Shown one piece after another: positions 38,430-52,328 of a stretch of DNA of 64,000 bases. Each line of letters starts with the position of its first letter. Within the stretch, counting starts at the first letter, position 1. Source of the stretch: Purshia tridentata. Taxonomy: Eukaryota; Streptophyta; Magnoliopsida; Rosales; Rosaceae. A program made the translations under genes and the position numbers. Where the stretch lies: contig QANT01003805.1 in NCBI GenBank assembly GCA_003254885.1, forward strand, positions 39,059 through 103,058, given 5' to 3'. The notes under the pieces were generated by a model, which did not search any database, was not told the origin of the DNA, and saw only the letters and a program-made list of their open reading frames with translations.

Positions 38430-40143
38430 TCAATTTTCGATTTTAAAGTTAAGCCTTCTCAACCATACTGAATGAAGTACCATATGAATTACATCAAATG
38501 GCTGAGACGGCCTGTTTAGTACAAAATGCCTACGAGCTCTGGACACCCTCTTCTGCAATTTCAAGTATTTCTCATTTGGAATTGCTTGTAAGATGGTCTT
38601 AATTTCTGGTATCTTAGCAACTGGAATATGTATGGAAAATTGGCTCCAATTAAGGACATCACTGAAGGGTAATGTATAATTGTCAGTAATTAACACCGGC
38701 ACACACCCTGCATAAAATGCCTCCACCACTCTTGGGCTTGCCACTTCAAACCCACTGGGGCACAAGCAAAACTTGCTCTGCCCCATTAATTTGGTGTAGT
38801 TTTGACCCATTGGAAGCTTTTCATGGACTTGAACTTCCTCATCTTTGTCCTTCCAATAATCGAGCAACACATGTCGAATGTACCCGTGCACCCTACCGGC
38901 AAAGAAGGCTAGAATTGGGCGGTTGTTTGGGTCCTGACCCAAATAGGGTGGACCAAGCTTTCCAGTGGGTATGTAAATTTCAGGCAGTGGGACGTCTCGT
39001 TTGGGCTGGAATCCTTCAGATGTGTTGGCATTACAAAGGACTCTAATAAAGTTCTTGAAAAGATCAGACTTTCCTACTGAAACCTCTGGTGCCTGAATTA
39101 TAAAATAGTTAATAATTTGAAAATAAGAAAGTACATTAATTCGATAATAGTTTGTGCTTCTAGTACTATTAATACATACCCAGTCGTGGCATGAAGCCAT
39201 GAAATGGTCAGCGCCATTGCTCCTGTTCCAGTAGGGATATTTATCAGCCACAACACCAACGTAGTCGACAACAATCCGTTGCAGGCGATCACGATAGTAG
39301 TCTTGTTTTCTGGTGATGGGTAAGTAGACATAGTGAACAATGTTGGCTACACTGAAGGGCAGGAAAAATGTGTGTGCCTCATCAGGATGTGTAGCTCTGA
39401 AGGGGCTCTCCTCCTTCTCTATTTCATCTATGAACTGTCCTTCAATGCCGTATATGTTGTTCATTGGACCAAAATGCGCTAATGGATGCTCTCCCTCCTT
39501 GTAGCTCCACACCTTGAACCTCTTCCTCATCTCTATGTGACTTCTGCACATATATGAATTATAACTAAGCAATTAGTATGTATATATATACATAGAAGAA
39601 AATTGTAATTGGTATCTTAAAAGTTAAACGTGCTCTACTGGTGAAAAGCATAAGGGTTATTGTAAATGCTTCCTCTTGGGATAAAAGTCTCTTCCTTGTC
39701 TGATTTATAGTTTTTAGACCGAATTGCTTGAAGAATTGCTGCTCGTGCTTCTGCTAAACCTTCTTCAATTTTCTCCAAACTAGTCTTAACACCCTGGTCA
39801 CCAAATTTACACTAATAGATAGTATTAGTCAAAGTTGATTAATAATTTATACGAAAACATTTAATCAAATATATATATATATGCATGATTTGCTCACTTT
39901 GGTACCACTAGCTTTCTGTATAGTAATTCCTTGATACATAGAGCTTGTGAGAGACCCATCTAAAGAAACGTGTGGTGGGGCTGTGTAGTTATTTGTCTTT
40001 TTGAGATTAAAAGGTGTAGAAATAGTGAAAGAGGAAACAACGGGAATGAGATGGTTGCTTTCGGACAATGGTGAAAAGGTTACGAGGAAGCAAAGAAGAA
40101 AAAACAAGGTAAGTACTAACAGAAAAAGTCGTAAGCCTGCCAT
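38430..40143 (-). CDS. Probable GT47 exostosin-family glycosyltransferase
   Basis: Golgi-resident family GT47 glycosyltransferase of the group annotated as probable glycosyltransferase At5g25310/At5g03795; the acceptor polysaccharide is unknown. Four exons: 40143-39898, 39793-39639, 39543-39180 and 39092-38430, giving 475 residues. The N-terminus is a type II signal anchor ([20 protein letters not shown], about residues 4-23). A Ser/Thr-rich stem follows, then the coiled [16 protein letters not shown] segment. The exostosin domain shows [76 protein letters not shown] and the nucleotide-sugar region [20 protein letters not shown]. The ending [12 protein letters not shown] is typical. The decayed copy immediately downstream shows the pair arose by tandem duplication. 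Confidence 0.93.
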
Positions 40144-42274
40144 GGCTAGCTTTAACTAGCTTCTATATCACACACACTACGTACTCTACTCTGTCACTTT
40201 GATTCCTTATATATAACAAGTGTTGAGGGTGAGTCAGTGACTCGCTGAGATCAGCATCTGGATTTATCAAATTAAGAAGCTGCATGCATTTCCTGACTTT
40301 TGCTACATTTATATATACATATACAGCCATATAGCTAGGATGCTTTGACTTTATAATAAAATGCTAGCTATGTAGCTCTTAGCTTAGCTCTCGGTGAGTC
40401 ATATCATCAAACACATTGTAATATTACGTACTGACCTGGAAAGATTGCTAGCTGCTGCAGAAATCGATGATAAACTTAAAACTTTTGAAGATGAGTAACT
40501 TGCAAGTTGTCAGAACAATTTATTAACCTTTTGCATATCATTATAATCAAAATAACTAATAACTTCCGATTTTGGAGACTTTTTATAAAAATAATAATTG
40601 AAGTAAAGCATAAAAAATTAGACGATTCATATTTTAAAAATACATTGTTCGGTGGGTCCAATATAATAATTAATTTTGTATTAACTTACTAGCTAATTAG
40701 TTTTAAGACATTCTTATATATATATATATATATATTTCCAGGGTTATTCCAATAGGCTTAGAGAGAAAAACACTAACCATTAAAGAGAAAAAATCTCAAA
40801 ATTAGTTTGTCAAGTCTCTCTCCTAATTTTAAATGACTTAGTTTCCACAACATTTTAACTCATATTCTATGGAATAATCTTGTTTTTTTTTATATTTATT
40901 ATCCTAAGCCTTAACAAATTTAAAATAACATACACTATAAAATATAAGCCAATTCATGCACTAGTTGTATGACATAAACCTTTTTCCTCTCTTTTTTTTT
41001 GTTCTTATATATCAGTGCCAATTCATGGTTTTTTTTTTTTTCATCATGCTATTCTATATATACAAATAAACGGTAGTCTTTGGAGGGTAGCTGGTTATCC
41101 AATTCTATAGTGAAGTTTGTAGCATGGCCCTAGGGAATCGACCAAACTAATCCCAAAGGTACATTGAGTTGGTCAAACTCATTTGTTTATCATGCACCTT
41201 CTCTTATATATCTATGTATGAGCTTTAAGTGGATTTCTTGGATCGCAAACCTCTTGAGCCTGCTGCTTTTTGAGTGGATTGAAAGTAATGTGCTGTTAAA
41301 AGTCCAACACCAGATTTAAGAAACCCATGGCCTGAAACATATATAAAATCAATGGATATCTTGGAAATTGCCCAACACATAATGGGAACTGGGCTTATAT
41401 ATATAATTAACAAACTTAATTACTTAGTCATACAGTTGAGTTTTGAGTAGACTTTTTTTGTTTAGTCAATTGTGAGTGAACTTAAGTCGATTGTATCACG
41501 TATTATTCACACTTCATTTATGAGGCTTGTGATATATACATGTGTGGTTAAGCTACATAAGATTCATATCGTGGTATACATGTGAGGTTGTTTACCCACT
41601 TGTAAGACTTATAATATAAGTCCAATGCTAAAGCATTTCATCCCCACAACTAGACTTTGACTCTCATCTAAGGATGGAGGCTATGGAGCTATAAGAAATT
41701 TATAAGGTTATAGCCAAGCCCAAAAACTCTAACCCAGCCCATCTCATTTATATGGCAATGTGTGTGTGGATTGTGATTCACACCTCCTCAAACAGCCTTG
41801 TAAGTTGTAACGGAACTCTTTTATCCATTCTCAAATTTCCTATTTTCTTGGACGTACGAGAATCATGTTTCCTAACTGAACGTAATTCTTGCCTAATATC
41901 TTTGAATTGAAAGCACTATTTTTTAATCAGAAGGAGACGTCGAATTATGAATAATTAGTTACTGAATTGAAAGCATCTTCAACTTAAGCACTGCGTTCTG
42001 ATACATCAAAGTACATTCACAATTCTATTATTCAAATATACAAACTAATATTATTATACACAATACAATCTCAATAATGACATACTGACAGTCTCTATCT
42101 GCTTCTCTTTTGAGGCCATCTTTGGAGCTAGAGGAAGCTGTCATATACAACACCTTATACTCGACAAATGAATTATATGCCTACGTACCCAAATACCCAT
42201 CATCAGTATTTATCAATATAAATCAAGCATAAATAGTTGAGCACAAAAATGAAGTTACTTACTTAGTATACATT
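40144..42274. other. Intergenic region between GT47 and HHP4 genes
   Basis: GT47 promoter, an AT microsatellite (about 40715-40735), AT-rich filler and the 3' flank of the HHP4-like gene. One minus-strand stretch (41225-41336) starts just after a good acceptor and encodes GHGFLKSGVGLLTAHYFQ with a basic end, but no partner exon or known family was found. Confidence 0.4.
40207..40216 (-). promoter_or_regulatory. TATA box of the intact GT47 gene
   Basis: TTATATATAA on the minus strand, about 65 bases upstream of the ATG at 40143, a normal spacing for a short 5' leader. Confidence 0.5.
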
Positions 42275-44126
42275 TTACATAGTACTACTGTCACACCCAA
42301 AGGTGCTTCGCCATTCTAGCATTACAAGTACAGCACCATAATGTGCCAATGCACCCATCACCACCAAAACATGAAATATTTGATGGCTGTGGCCAGCCAA
42401 ATCAAACCATCCGGGCTTCCATCTCTCCGGAATCCGAGTTACATAGAATCCAGTCCCTGTTAAATAGAAAAGGGCCATGAAAGCCTCATAAATCAGAGTG
42501 ATATCTCGCTTTGGGTTGCCCCAATTCACAATGCTGGCATGGATGGCAGGCACAATCCCAAACAACCCCATGGAAGCAAAGAGTGAGGCTCGAAATGTAC
42601 GAAATTCACTACTCGAAAGCTTTGGTGAAAACAGCGTTATGATGGTGAAAATGCCCATGATGGTGATCCCACCAAGGTAGATGAATTGCCAGCGCGAATC
42701 ACATTGGAATATGTAAAAAATTGGAGGAAAGAAGGAAGTGATGATCATGATGGTGATGCCGGAGTAGTCTATGCGCAAGAGTAAGAGGTTCAAAGGGTGA
42801 GAGTGGCATGAGAAAAGGTGGCAAATGGTGCTTGAGAGAAGGCAGAACATAGAGCCACTAAGGAAAACATAGAATGGCCACCATGTCACACCCATTTCAG
42901 CAGATGATGCAATACCCATTTCCTGAGATGTCATTTGCTTGAAATCAATAAGCTTTGTTGTTCCCTGTTAATTAATTGCTTGTGTTAATTTTTGAAATAT
43001 ATCATTCAGAGCAGAGGCAGTGACAAAGAATTGATTTCATTGGGAGGGTCGTATATAGAAGATGAACTAACCGAAAAAATATTATGGGAAACATTTGTAT
43101 CTGCACTAATTGGTGTATACCTGCATCAAAGTATATGCACATATAAATTATTGAGACAAGGCTATAAATTAGTTGATTCTTCTTGTAATTACCATATCTA
43201 TATGCATGCAGGCTTAAGAGTTTTGGGAATTGAAATGTATGGAATGTTCATAGTGTCAAAGAAAAGAAAGATCTCTATTAATGCATGGTTGCAATTAATG
43301 ATTATGGAGCTAAATTAACTCTAATTAATTAGCAGAAAAAGAAAGATTTCACATGCTTTCATCCAGAAATTAAATGTTTCAAACTAACTAATATTAATGT
43401 TCTTAGTCTATGATATATTTTGTTAATTAGTTATCAGTTTTCTATTCTGATTCTAATTTGTTTTCACATAACTACGAAAGATACATGTATCAGATACAAA
43501 TGAGATTTTCAGATTTCTCAAAAGAAAACAGAAATAGAAAAAGTAAGAAATTAAAGAAAGAAATTTTCAACAAACCTGGTTAAAAAGCCTAGGAGATCGG
43601 CTACCTGAGGCACTTCCCACAAATTGGCCATAGTCAAACCCAAAAACAGAACAAACCCAATCAAATGCCTGCAACAAATTAAACACCCAAAAATTAAAAA
43701 AAAAAAGAAAAAAACCCATCAAGCTAGCAAAACCTAAATTCATGAAAGAAACATGAAAGAAATGAAACAGTAAAAAAACACGTACGTCCAAACGTTGAGA
43801 GTTTCGTTATGCCAACGGAAGACGCTGAAGAAAGCTTCGTGGAGAGGCCAATTGGCTCTGTAATAATTGAGTATGAACTCATTGTCTTTCATGTACTCCG
43901 GCAACTCCCAATACGACATCAAACCGTACCGTTTGGGTTTGGTCGATTTTCTCTGAACAGAAATATCCTTCTTCTTCATCTTTTTCTTCTTGTTGTAGTT
44001 GTTGTCTGTGTGGTAATGGGTTTGATCCTTAATTTGTTTTGGGTTTGGTGATGATGAGGATGATGAAGAAGATGATGATCTCTTGGAAATTGCTGCAGCA
44101 GCTCCTCCTTCTTCCCTGAGAGTCAT
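42275..44126 (-). CDS. HHP4: Heptahelical transmembrane protein (PAQR/ADIPOR family, HHP4-like)
   Basis: Seven-TM membrane protein of the progestin and adipoQ receptor family; Arabidopsis HHP genes respond to sugars and hormones. Four exons: 44126-43786, 43668-43576, 43120-43072 (a 49-base exon needed for frame) and 42964-42275. They give 390 residues, close to AtHHP4. The cytosolic N-terminus has a poly-Ser run and a Lys-rich stretch, then [20 protein letters not shown] and [12 protein letters not shown], which are hallmarks of the family. The putative metal-site residues of PAQR proteins are present: S206-x3-H210 (STICH), D227 (RIDYSG) and H355-x3-H359 (HQIFH). Neighbours give no functional clue. 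The small exon 3 encodes [16 protein letters not shown], a soluble loop. Confidence 0.93.
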
Positions 44127-46064
44127 TGGTGTGTGTGTCCGTACAATTAATGCACTGCACAGAGAGAGGTGTGGAGGAGGAGGGCCTTGAAGGAGAGATG
44201 GTTTTTATAATTATGGTGAAGAAGATGAAGAAGAAGAAGTAAATATGAGGTATTAAGTGCCCAACTGCACCGACCAACCACAACATTTAAAAGACCTACT
44301 CGCATTGCCTTACATTACTACATTTACATTACATGCACGATGCTTTATCTAGCTCAGCATATACATACACTGGTTTGGTTGGTTGGTTCATCTCTGTGCC
44401 TAAAATCATTAATTAATTAATGACGTCTTTTTCCTGCCCTATATATGAGAAAATTATAAAGAAGGTGAATTAATTGGTTAACCATATTTTCATTATATCT
44501 CACCCACCAAACGGATCAACTAACTCATCAAGACCCACTTTTCATTACTCTATATAGATAGTAGATACATCAAAATAGTTTTTTTTTTTCCACGTTGTCA
44601 AGGTAGACTATTAATTGAGTTGATTATATTTAAATGTATAGTTTAAAGATTTTTTTTTGGCCAATATAAGTTTAAACTAATAATTAACAAAATAAATTGA
44701 CTATATAACAAATAAATACATTACAATATATATAAACTTATTTAAGTATGAGATATTACATTTAAATTTATTTGTGGAATGAGGGAGATGGGCTCATCTC
44801 GTGAAGCATGTGTCATTCGTTACCATGATGGAGAAATAAAACCACCATGATGAAGATAATATTGGGTAAGCAAAGTTGCCTCAAAAGATCACGTTCAGAA
44901 TATACTATTTTGGGTATTCTGTTTGTTTCTCCATTTAAAAAATAAAAAATAATAAAAAGCAGTTGTACTTGTACAATCCAATTGACATCGGTTTAAGAAT
45001 CTCAGGTAATTTTAACTCCAGGTGGCATTAGCAACCCTAATGTAGCAATATTCCATTGTTTTAAAAGCCGACAGGTGGCCAACTATCAGACTGCCATTTA
45101 CTTTCTTATTGATTTATGGATATATACTTTTGATTGCTCTCGGGACACTTCAACGCAATATTTCTTGCCAAATGCTTAACGGCTGTCTTTTACTAAATTA
45201 ATATAACTCAATATGTTCATTCAAAGAGAGGGTAGAAAATTGAGTTATATTCAAGATTGGTCAAATGTCAATTCTCTTTAAAGTAACAAATAATGGGTTT
45301 ATACTTTATATTTATATTTAGACTATAGTTGATGTTTTGTTTTGGCCAAGAGAAAAAGAGGATAGTTGGTGTTTGTCTTTGTTCTCGATTTGGGAAAAGT
45401 CTTCACGTTAGATGTTACGTTCCTTAAAAGTAGTGACCCCATTAAACCCATTTACCCCACGAGACACGTAGCCTCATGACTTTATGAAGACGTATGTATG
45501 TAGGTTTAATGGGATGTTGCACCAGCAGTGATAAAGGACCACCCATGCTCCTCTGCTGATTATTCATTAGGAACAGAATAGCGATCAAACCTTTCATCTT
45601 TCAGAATCTGAGTTTGACCCTTTCAAGATTGCCTTACTGTCACGATCTTTATTTTTAAGACTTGTACTCATGAGGCCAGATGAAAAGAGCAATGCTAAAT
45701 GCTAAGCAGAATGGTGATCAACCGTCACACACATCAACAATTGACAACCTTCTTCACTGTATGGACAACTATGGGGAGTAAAGTTCCAGTATACAAAGCA
45801 CTGAAAGAGAGATCATCTTCCGGCAGTCCCAAGAGATGTTTGCATTACACACAAAAGATTCAACAACTACATAACTAGGAGTGCAGTTGGCTCTTTATTT
45901 CTTAGCTAATAGCCACTGAAAGCAAGGAAATGATTTTACTTTGTGAAGAAATAAACATTATGGAATACAAGTATTGAGCTTTATGACGAATCTGCAAACA
46001 AACTTTAGAGGGCAAGGTTTGAGATAAAATAAAACGCTTATGAGGCTTAGGAATGTGCAAATTT
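44127..46064. other. HHP4 promoter and intergenic region
   Basis: Apart from the promoter element near the HHP4 start and the 3' UTR of sucrose-phosphate synthase near 45950-46064, I see only AT-rich sequence without open frames of interest. Confidence 0.45.
44201..44210 (-). promoter_or_regulatory. TATA box of the HHP4-like gene
   Basis: TTATAAAAAC on the minus strand about 75-85 bases upstream of the ATG; good match and spacing. Confidence 0.45.
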
Positions 46065-49000
46065 CTAGTTCTTGAGAACTCCTAATTTCTCCAACGAACC
46101 CCGGATATCATCACTGCCACAACCTTCAGTTGTCTGAACAATGTTGGGGCTGTCCAATGCCAGGACATCGGATAGAGGGTAGTTTCGGTTCGTATGGAGT
46201 TGACTGATTGCATTGCTGGCAACTCCCTTCAGTATTAGACTCTTGTGCAGCCCACCAAGCAATCCTTCATAATCTGTATCCCCACATTCTCCAGCAAGAA
46301 CCACCATTTTTGATAAATCTACACCCCATCTAAGATACAAATACCTGAAGGAAAGCTTGTTTTAGTCATCAAAGTTCACAAGAAATTTTGATAAATGTAT
46401 CTGAAAGTTTCAAAACTTTTACCATAAATGACAATAAAGTTATATGATTGCGTACTTGAAGATAAGAATAAACCTAAACTACAACATAAAATTTCACAGA
46501 TCAATTATTCCACTCTTTAACACTTTGTTAGGATGGAATCTTGAATTCAACCCTTCAGAATCAACCCTACATCATGAATGTGCCCAACAGATGACGAGAC
46601 AGCCAGTCATTCTACTGATTTTCATCTTTAATAGTCAGTTTCTCATCGTCTTCATAGGCTTACAACCATAACATGTATGCCAATGGTTCAGATAAGAATA
46701 GTTAAGCCCTTGACAGAGATTATACATAAATATAGTACCTGAGGGCTTGGGAACGAGATGCCAATACTGGAATTACATTCAGTCTGGTCCCATTTTGACA
46801 GTAAATTACATGGCACCGTAAAGCCTGAATCCTCAGCAACTTTCGAAGCTCCTTTACAGGGGGAACCTACAAAGATTATATAAAAGAAATTCCTATGATG
46901 AATATACTGCACTGTAACCAGTGAAAAACCTTTAAGAAACTGCAGAAGATTTATGTTCATAAATAAATTCACACTCGATTTAATAAGCATGCCAGCACAA
47001 TGTTACTCATTTCATGCAAAACTCATCCACAATAAAAAATGAGGACATTTACCAGTCCTGGCTTTTGCACTTTAAAAGCATAACAATAGTCAGTTGAAAG
47101 TTGTTCAGATGCAGTAACAATCTGTTCCTCACTCCCACTCTTCTTATCAGCAATTGAATTTGCCCAGCGTACTAATGTCTTTCTCAATCCTTCTCCACCC
47201 CAACGATATTCAATGTGTGAGTGATAATAAAAGTCAACCACAAATGGACGATCCTCTGAACTAATAGATGGATAGTAGAGATCACTGCCACTGTTGCAAA
47301 TAAACGCATCAAAATCATTAGGGCTGAAACCCCCTGAGACCACAAATGAGTTTATCTCGGTTATAGTCAGGGATGTTGACAGTATGAACCCTACAGTGCC
47401 TTCGTTCATTTCCTTTCCTGTAGCCTCAAAAATCTTTCTAGTGGTTTCAATAAGATCTGAAATGGTGTCACAATCCACAGCAATGACAATAAGATGTTTT
47501 CTCCTCCTCAACACTGGGAACTTACCAGCACTGTTATGGTCTGCTTTCTCTGAGAACCCAGCCTTTCGTGTGTCCCTTGAAAAACCCTTTGACCATGCTA
47601 AAACAGCATTTTCTATTTTACTCCTTCTATCACCACTTCCTTCAGATTCTAAAGAATTATCATTCACACTAGTTCCACTCTTTTCTCCATCCATTGAAAA
47701 CTTCAAGTTCAAAGATAAATCCTGTATATCTCTCAAGGAATCACTTGGGGAGTCTGACTCTGAAGTTTCTGCTCCATCCTCACTTCTTTGCCACTGTGGA
47801 TGCCTTGGTTTACAACTGGCTATACGAGATAGGTAAGTCTTGCAATGCTCAGGCCAGGAAAATAGGTGAATGTTCTTCAACCCATTCTGCCGACATCTTG
47901 CCCAGAGCTGCTTATCTGAAACAAGCTTCAGAAGAGCATCAGCAATAGACTGCTGATCATGAGGATCAACAAGAAGACCATTGTCTAGTACCTGCAGAAA
48001 GAGCTCCTATCAGTTTTGGAAATTTTTTAGTACAGTTCATGTACAATACATATAAAGCCTTCTATCAATTCTTTATGATCGATGAGTAGGCATACATGAT
48101 GTATGTCAACAGGACCTCCATTTTTTGTGGCAACAATAGGCAAACCATGAGCAGCTGCCTGTTCAACAAAAGTGCAGAAGTTATACTGGTTTCTGAAAAA
48201 ATTAATAAAATAGATAGATAACATGTGAAAGTAAACTCCCGATAAATGTTGAGAAAAACACCTCAATTAATGTGAGTCCAAATGGTTCAATGAAAGCTGG
48301 ATTAATAAAAACACCCTGCAAAAAAAGGATTTAAATGAAATATTTAACCAGAAACCAAAGACATAGCACACATAATTATATACCAAGAGCAGTTGCCAAA
48401 AAGATGGCATTGCATGTCTCAGTTACCTGTATGCAGACTGGACAAATAATGTTTGTGGAGGATTTCTAACAGTGTTCACTTTTTCCTATTTAGCTCACAT
48501 GATCAAATTATCTTTCACTTAATAAACTGCAATGGGTACCTTTGTCTTTGCTGCTAGACGATATATCTCAGGAACATCAAACTGTTTGTGGTGTTTGGGG
48601 TATGCGACTTGCCCGTACAAATCATGTTTGTCAATAAGCTTGAGTACTGATAGAAGAACTGAAGCACTTGTGCTTGACATTTCATCAATTCCATCTCTGT
48701 TTCCCATAATTAGTGTCTGCAGAGTAAAGATTTAAAAGAAAAAGGTTAAGAGGGCTCAGCAACGAATCCAATTCAGCTAGTCAGATGAATCACTAAAATG
48801 TCTTCACCAAGAAGGTGCCATCAAGGATTCTAACATACAAGATTAGCAAGCTCTCTAAGTGGACGGCATTCTCCAAATGCTTTGACCAAAGTTGTGATGT
48901 TCTTTTTGGGATCTGGTCTTGCAAGGGCCAGAATCATAGGCTTGCGAGGATTGGTAAAGAAGCGCATTATCTGCATTATAAAAAATTCAAATTGGCAAGA

Positions 49001-51649
49001 GTCCATAATTCATGAAAACAAAATCTCTGACCCTGAATTAAAAATTACTAGGAAGAACATGTCCAAAATGACTTATCAGCTATCATTCAGGGAGACATCA
49101 AAGTAAATGCATCGAGAATAACTAGAACCTCAGACCAAATAGGTGGGTCTGGAGAAGTTGGATGGTCTTCATTTGCTTCTGTTTCACCATCCATATCACC
49201 ATCTTGCGGGACAATATGATGGAACTCCATTCCAGGAGGAATTACCTGCAGAGAACTACAAAATTTAAGATATAGACATAGAAAACTAGCATGCGTCTTA
49301 CCAAGGAAACCCAGCATAGCATTTCAAAAAGAGCAAGCCATGAACACCTAGACCTTTAAAGCAGTGCTGATCAGGGTAGCAAAAAATTATGCTCAACAGC
49401 ATGCCCAACTCAATTTGGACCAGCTTTTTAAGCCTCCCAAGGATATGTAAAAAGACCTCAGCACTTACCACCATGCGGGGCATGAACCTGCCATAACAGC
49501 TCACATTACGCCTGATCCTAGCTCGTAGTTTACGCTCCAGTATAGGATCAAAACCATCATACAAGCGCCATTGCTCATCTATCTCCTGTCTAGTGCTGGT
49601 AATAACTATTTCAGAGGCATCAAGGGATAACTCCTCAGCCTCTATCCGACGCATTATTTTGTATGTTGTGTTTATTTCATCCCTTGAAAGACGGCCTTGT
49701 TTTAGAAGTTGCTCCAACTTATCTCGGCCAAGTGAATGGCCAGTAAAAAGCATCGGTACATTTAAAGCACCAGATATAAGGGCAGCAGAGTCACCAGCAT
49801 CTGCATAATGCCCATGGATGGCAACAGGCCAGACTGGCTTCCCACCACCAATTTGTTCACCCAAAACTTTGGACATTTGTATTATGTGATTCAATGCACC
49901 ATCAACGAATTCAGGGATGTGTGGCCAGAGATCTTCTTTGGGAATGTATTTATCTTTGGGACCAAATGGTATACGGATGATATAAGAGCCACTGCTCTCC
50001 CCCATCTCTTCTTCCACAAAACCATCTGCATTTGTTGAAGTCAGCATCTCTGTGGGCTCACCATAACTCCAATCTACATCCGGTGATGACACTTGTCTAG
50101 TTAGCAGATCAACCCGATACACTCCTGGCATGGTGCCCAAAGCCCTTGCAAGTTCCACTACATACTTAACCTAAAAGGAACATAAACCCAACATTAAGCA
50201 GGTAACAACTATTAGAAGGTATTATAATATCAAACAAAGATATAATGCAACTAGATACAGGGAGAGAATCCACATTAACAACCAGATATTACCTGGCCAC
50301 CAGTATCAGAGTCACGACCGAGCTCCATATTTTCACCTCGTATAAGACCATGAAGGCTGCATGGATACTTGTTGTTAAAAACTTTTAAAAAAACAATCAT
50401 GCAGACCAAGAGATCATATTTAGTACATCTCAAAATTGAGAGATAGATGCATGTTAGTCACCATCAGGCAAAGTTCAGTTTTATTTTTAAGTTCACTCCA
50501 TCAGCTAGTCACACTATCATTTTCATGCTGAAAGGATTACATTAAATAAGATTATAATTTGAGATGCACAGCGCAACACCAACCAATCATTTTACATTCG
50601 TCTTCATGAGTACATCTGAAAATTAGAACACTAAAGTTCAGTTCATGCCTTATCAATACAATATATAGCTTTTTCCCCTTCTGCTGACTAATCCATGTCT
50701 CCATTGCATCAACGGAGTTAATTCTAGGCAGTCTGCTTCTGTGACTATCACCATGAGTTGATATGTCGCTCACTATATCTCCCTTTTCTCCCTCAGATAA
50801 GTCTTCAGACATATCAGCAGTAGCTTCTCGGCGGCCTCTTTCTCGTTCAAGACGACGTTTAGTCATCCTCTGGGCTTCCTTTTCCTCAAGCTGCACAAGA
50901 ATAGAGAGTATTTTCCCTTTTTTTAAAAAAAAACTGAAATTATGATGTCCTTGTTTATCAGTGTCTGTGCCAGCATTTTTTAAAATCCAAAACGGAAAAG
51001 ACCCTATACACAAATTACATCAAACATTCGATTAAAGACATAGACAAATTACTATATACAAATGCACTAAAAACCCATCAAGCATTCCGAGTTACTATTA
51101 AGTAGTACCAGCAATAAAAAACAGCTAGCCACCAACGAAAAGCACATGAATCAAAGAGAGATAAAATCACACGAACAACTATATCTAAAATTTAACAACT
51201 ACAAAAGATAGAGAGGGACAGAGAGAAAGCAAAAGAAACCTGCTTCTTCTGGCGAGCCAAGTTCCAAATCCGCCAGCACAAATTCTCCAATCTGGTATTC
51301 CTTTCCTGGGGACTCCTCGTCGCCGCGGCCTAATCATTCCCAAACCCCCCACACACCCCAGGATTCAAACTTTGAATCAAATCATCATCGACAAATAGAG
51401 TTACAGATAGAAATAGACAGAGACACAGAGACAGAGAGAGAGAGTAGAAGAGAAACGACTTACGCGAACCCATGAGCGATGGAGATCGGTCTCATCGAAG
51501 CCGGTGATGACCTCCTCCACAAAGTAGCGGGTGGGACTGAAGTGGCCTCTCTCTCTAAGCAACAACGACGACTTGGCATCGTCGACGAGACCCGGACCCA
51601 CGTCCAGAATCGCCTCCAGGTAGCTGTTTATCCAATCGTTCCCGGCCAT
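46065..51649 (-). CDS. SPS1: Sucrose-phosphate synthase (family A type)
   Basis: Cytosolic enzyme that makes sucrose-6-phosphate from UDP-glucose and fructose-6-phosphate, a controlling step of sucrose synthesis. Thirteen exons: 51649-51464, 51329-51240, 50890-50649, 50356-50293, 50170-49469, 49245-49129, 48970-48839, 48716-48540, 48315-48262, 48158-48096, 47991-47053, 46866-46739 and 46344-46065, giving 1057 residues, full length. The N-terminal regulatory region starts [20 protein letters not shown] and contains [13 protein letters not shown], where Ser151 matches the light/dark phosphorylation site Ser158 of the spinach enzyme. The GT4 catalytic domain shows [41 protein letters not shown] and the E-x7-E motif in [19 protein letters not shown] (Glu580, Glu588). 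The C-terminal third is the SPP-like domain, with catalytic positions degenerate (AVDCDTISD). Intron 3 has a GC donor. The family A assignment is from overall resemblance. Confidence 0.96.
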
Positions 51650-52184
51650 TGATCAATTCGATCAGTTCCCTCTGTCTCTGTCTTTCTGTCACTCTCAGTC
51701 TCAGGCCTCCTCCTGCTGTTAATTTAGTAGAAACAAATCAAACCCACTTAATAGATGGCAAATCTGAGTTCGACCCTGTTCTTGGTTTGCTGATTCGATA
51801 AGAATTTGGACAGTGAGAAAGAGAGCTAGCTCTAAACTCTGCGAGTGTGTGACAATGGAGAGAGGGACAGAAGAGGTCTTTTATGCATGTGAATGTGATT
51901 GTGGGGTGGTGGTGGTGTTGTGTCTTAAAACGGTTAAAACCAAGACATTTGGGATTTGGCTTCTAAATGCTTCTTCCTCTGTCAATAGTCATACGCTTGA
52001 CTACTCCACGACTCCACGTCCTGCTCGTGTAATGTATTTGCTCTTTATTAGGCTTCCCTAACAGTAAATAACAGAAAAAATATTAGCACCAAAAATAACA
52101 GAAAAATTATTTGCTAACGTTGTGAGACTCATTTATAGTTTTTCTAATTTCGAGCATGGACGGATTTACATTCTGATTTAAAGT

Positions 52185-52328
52185 GGTTAAAATTGAGAAG
52201 TTAGTTCCGCCACTATTTGGACAAAATCCAAACTTGAAATCTTTTCTAGCTATTAAGGTTAAAATTGAGAAGTTAGTTCCGCCACTATTTGTACAAAATC
52301 CAAACTTGAAATCTTTTCTAGCTATTAT
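52185..52328. repeat. Tandem duplication, period 72 bp
   Basis: Two nearly identical head-to-tail copies beginning GGTTAAAATTGAGAAG at 52185 and 52257. One visible difference is TTTGGAC versus TTTGTAC. The high identity suggests a recent event. Both frames are open for 24 codons per unit, but nothing indicates a protein. Confidence 0.85.

Noticed and set aside
42992-43318. 108-codon plus-strand frame
   Set aside because: Overlaps the small exon 3 of the HHP4-like gene in antisense and has no recognisable product.
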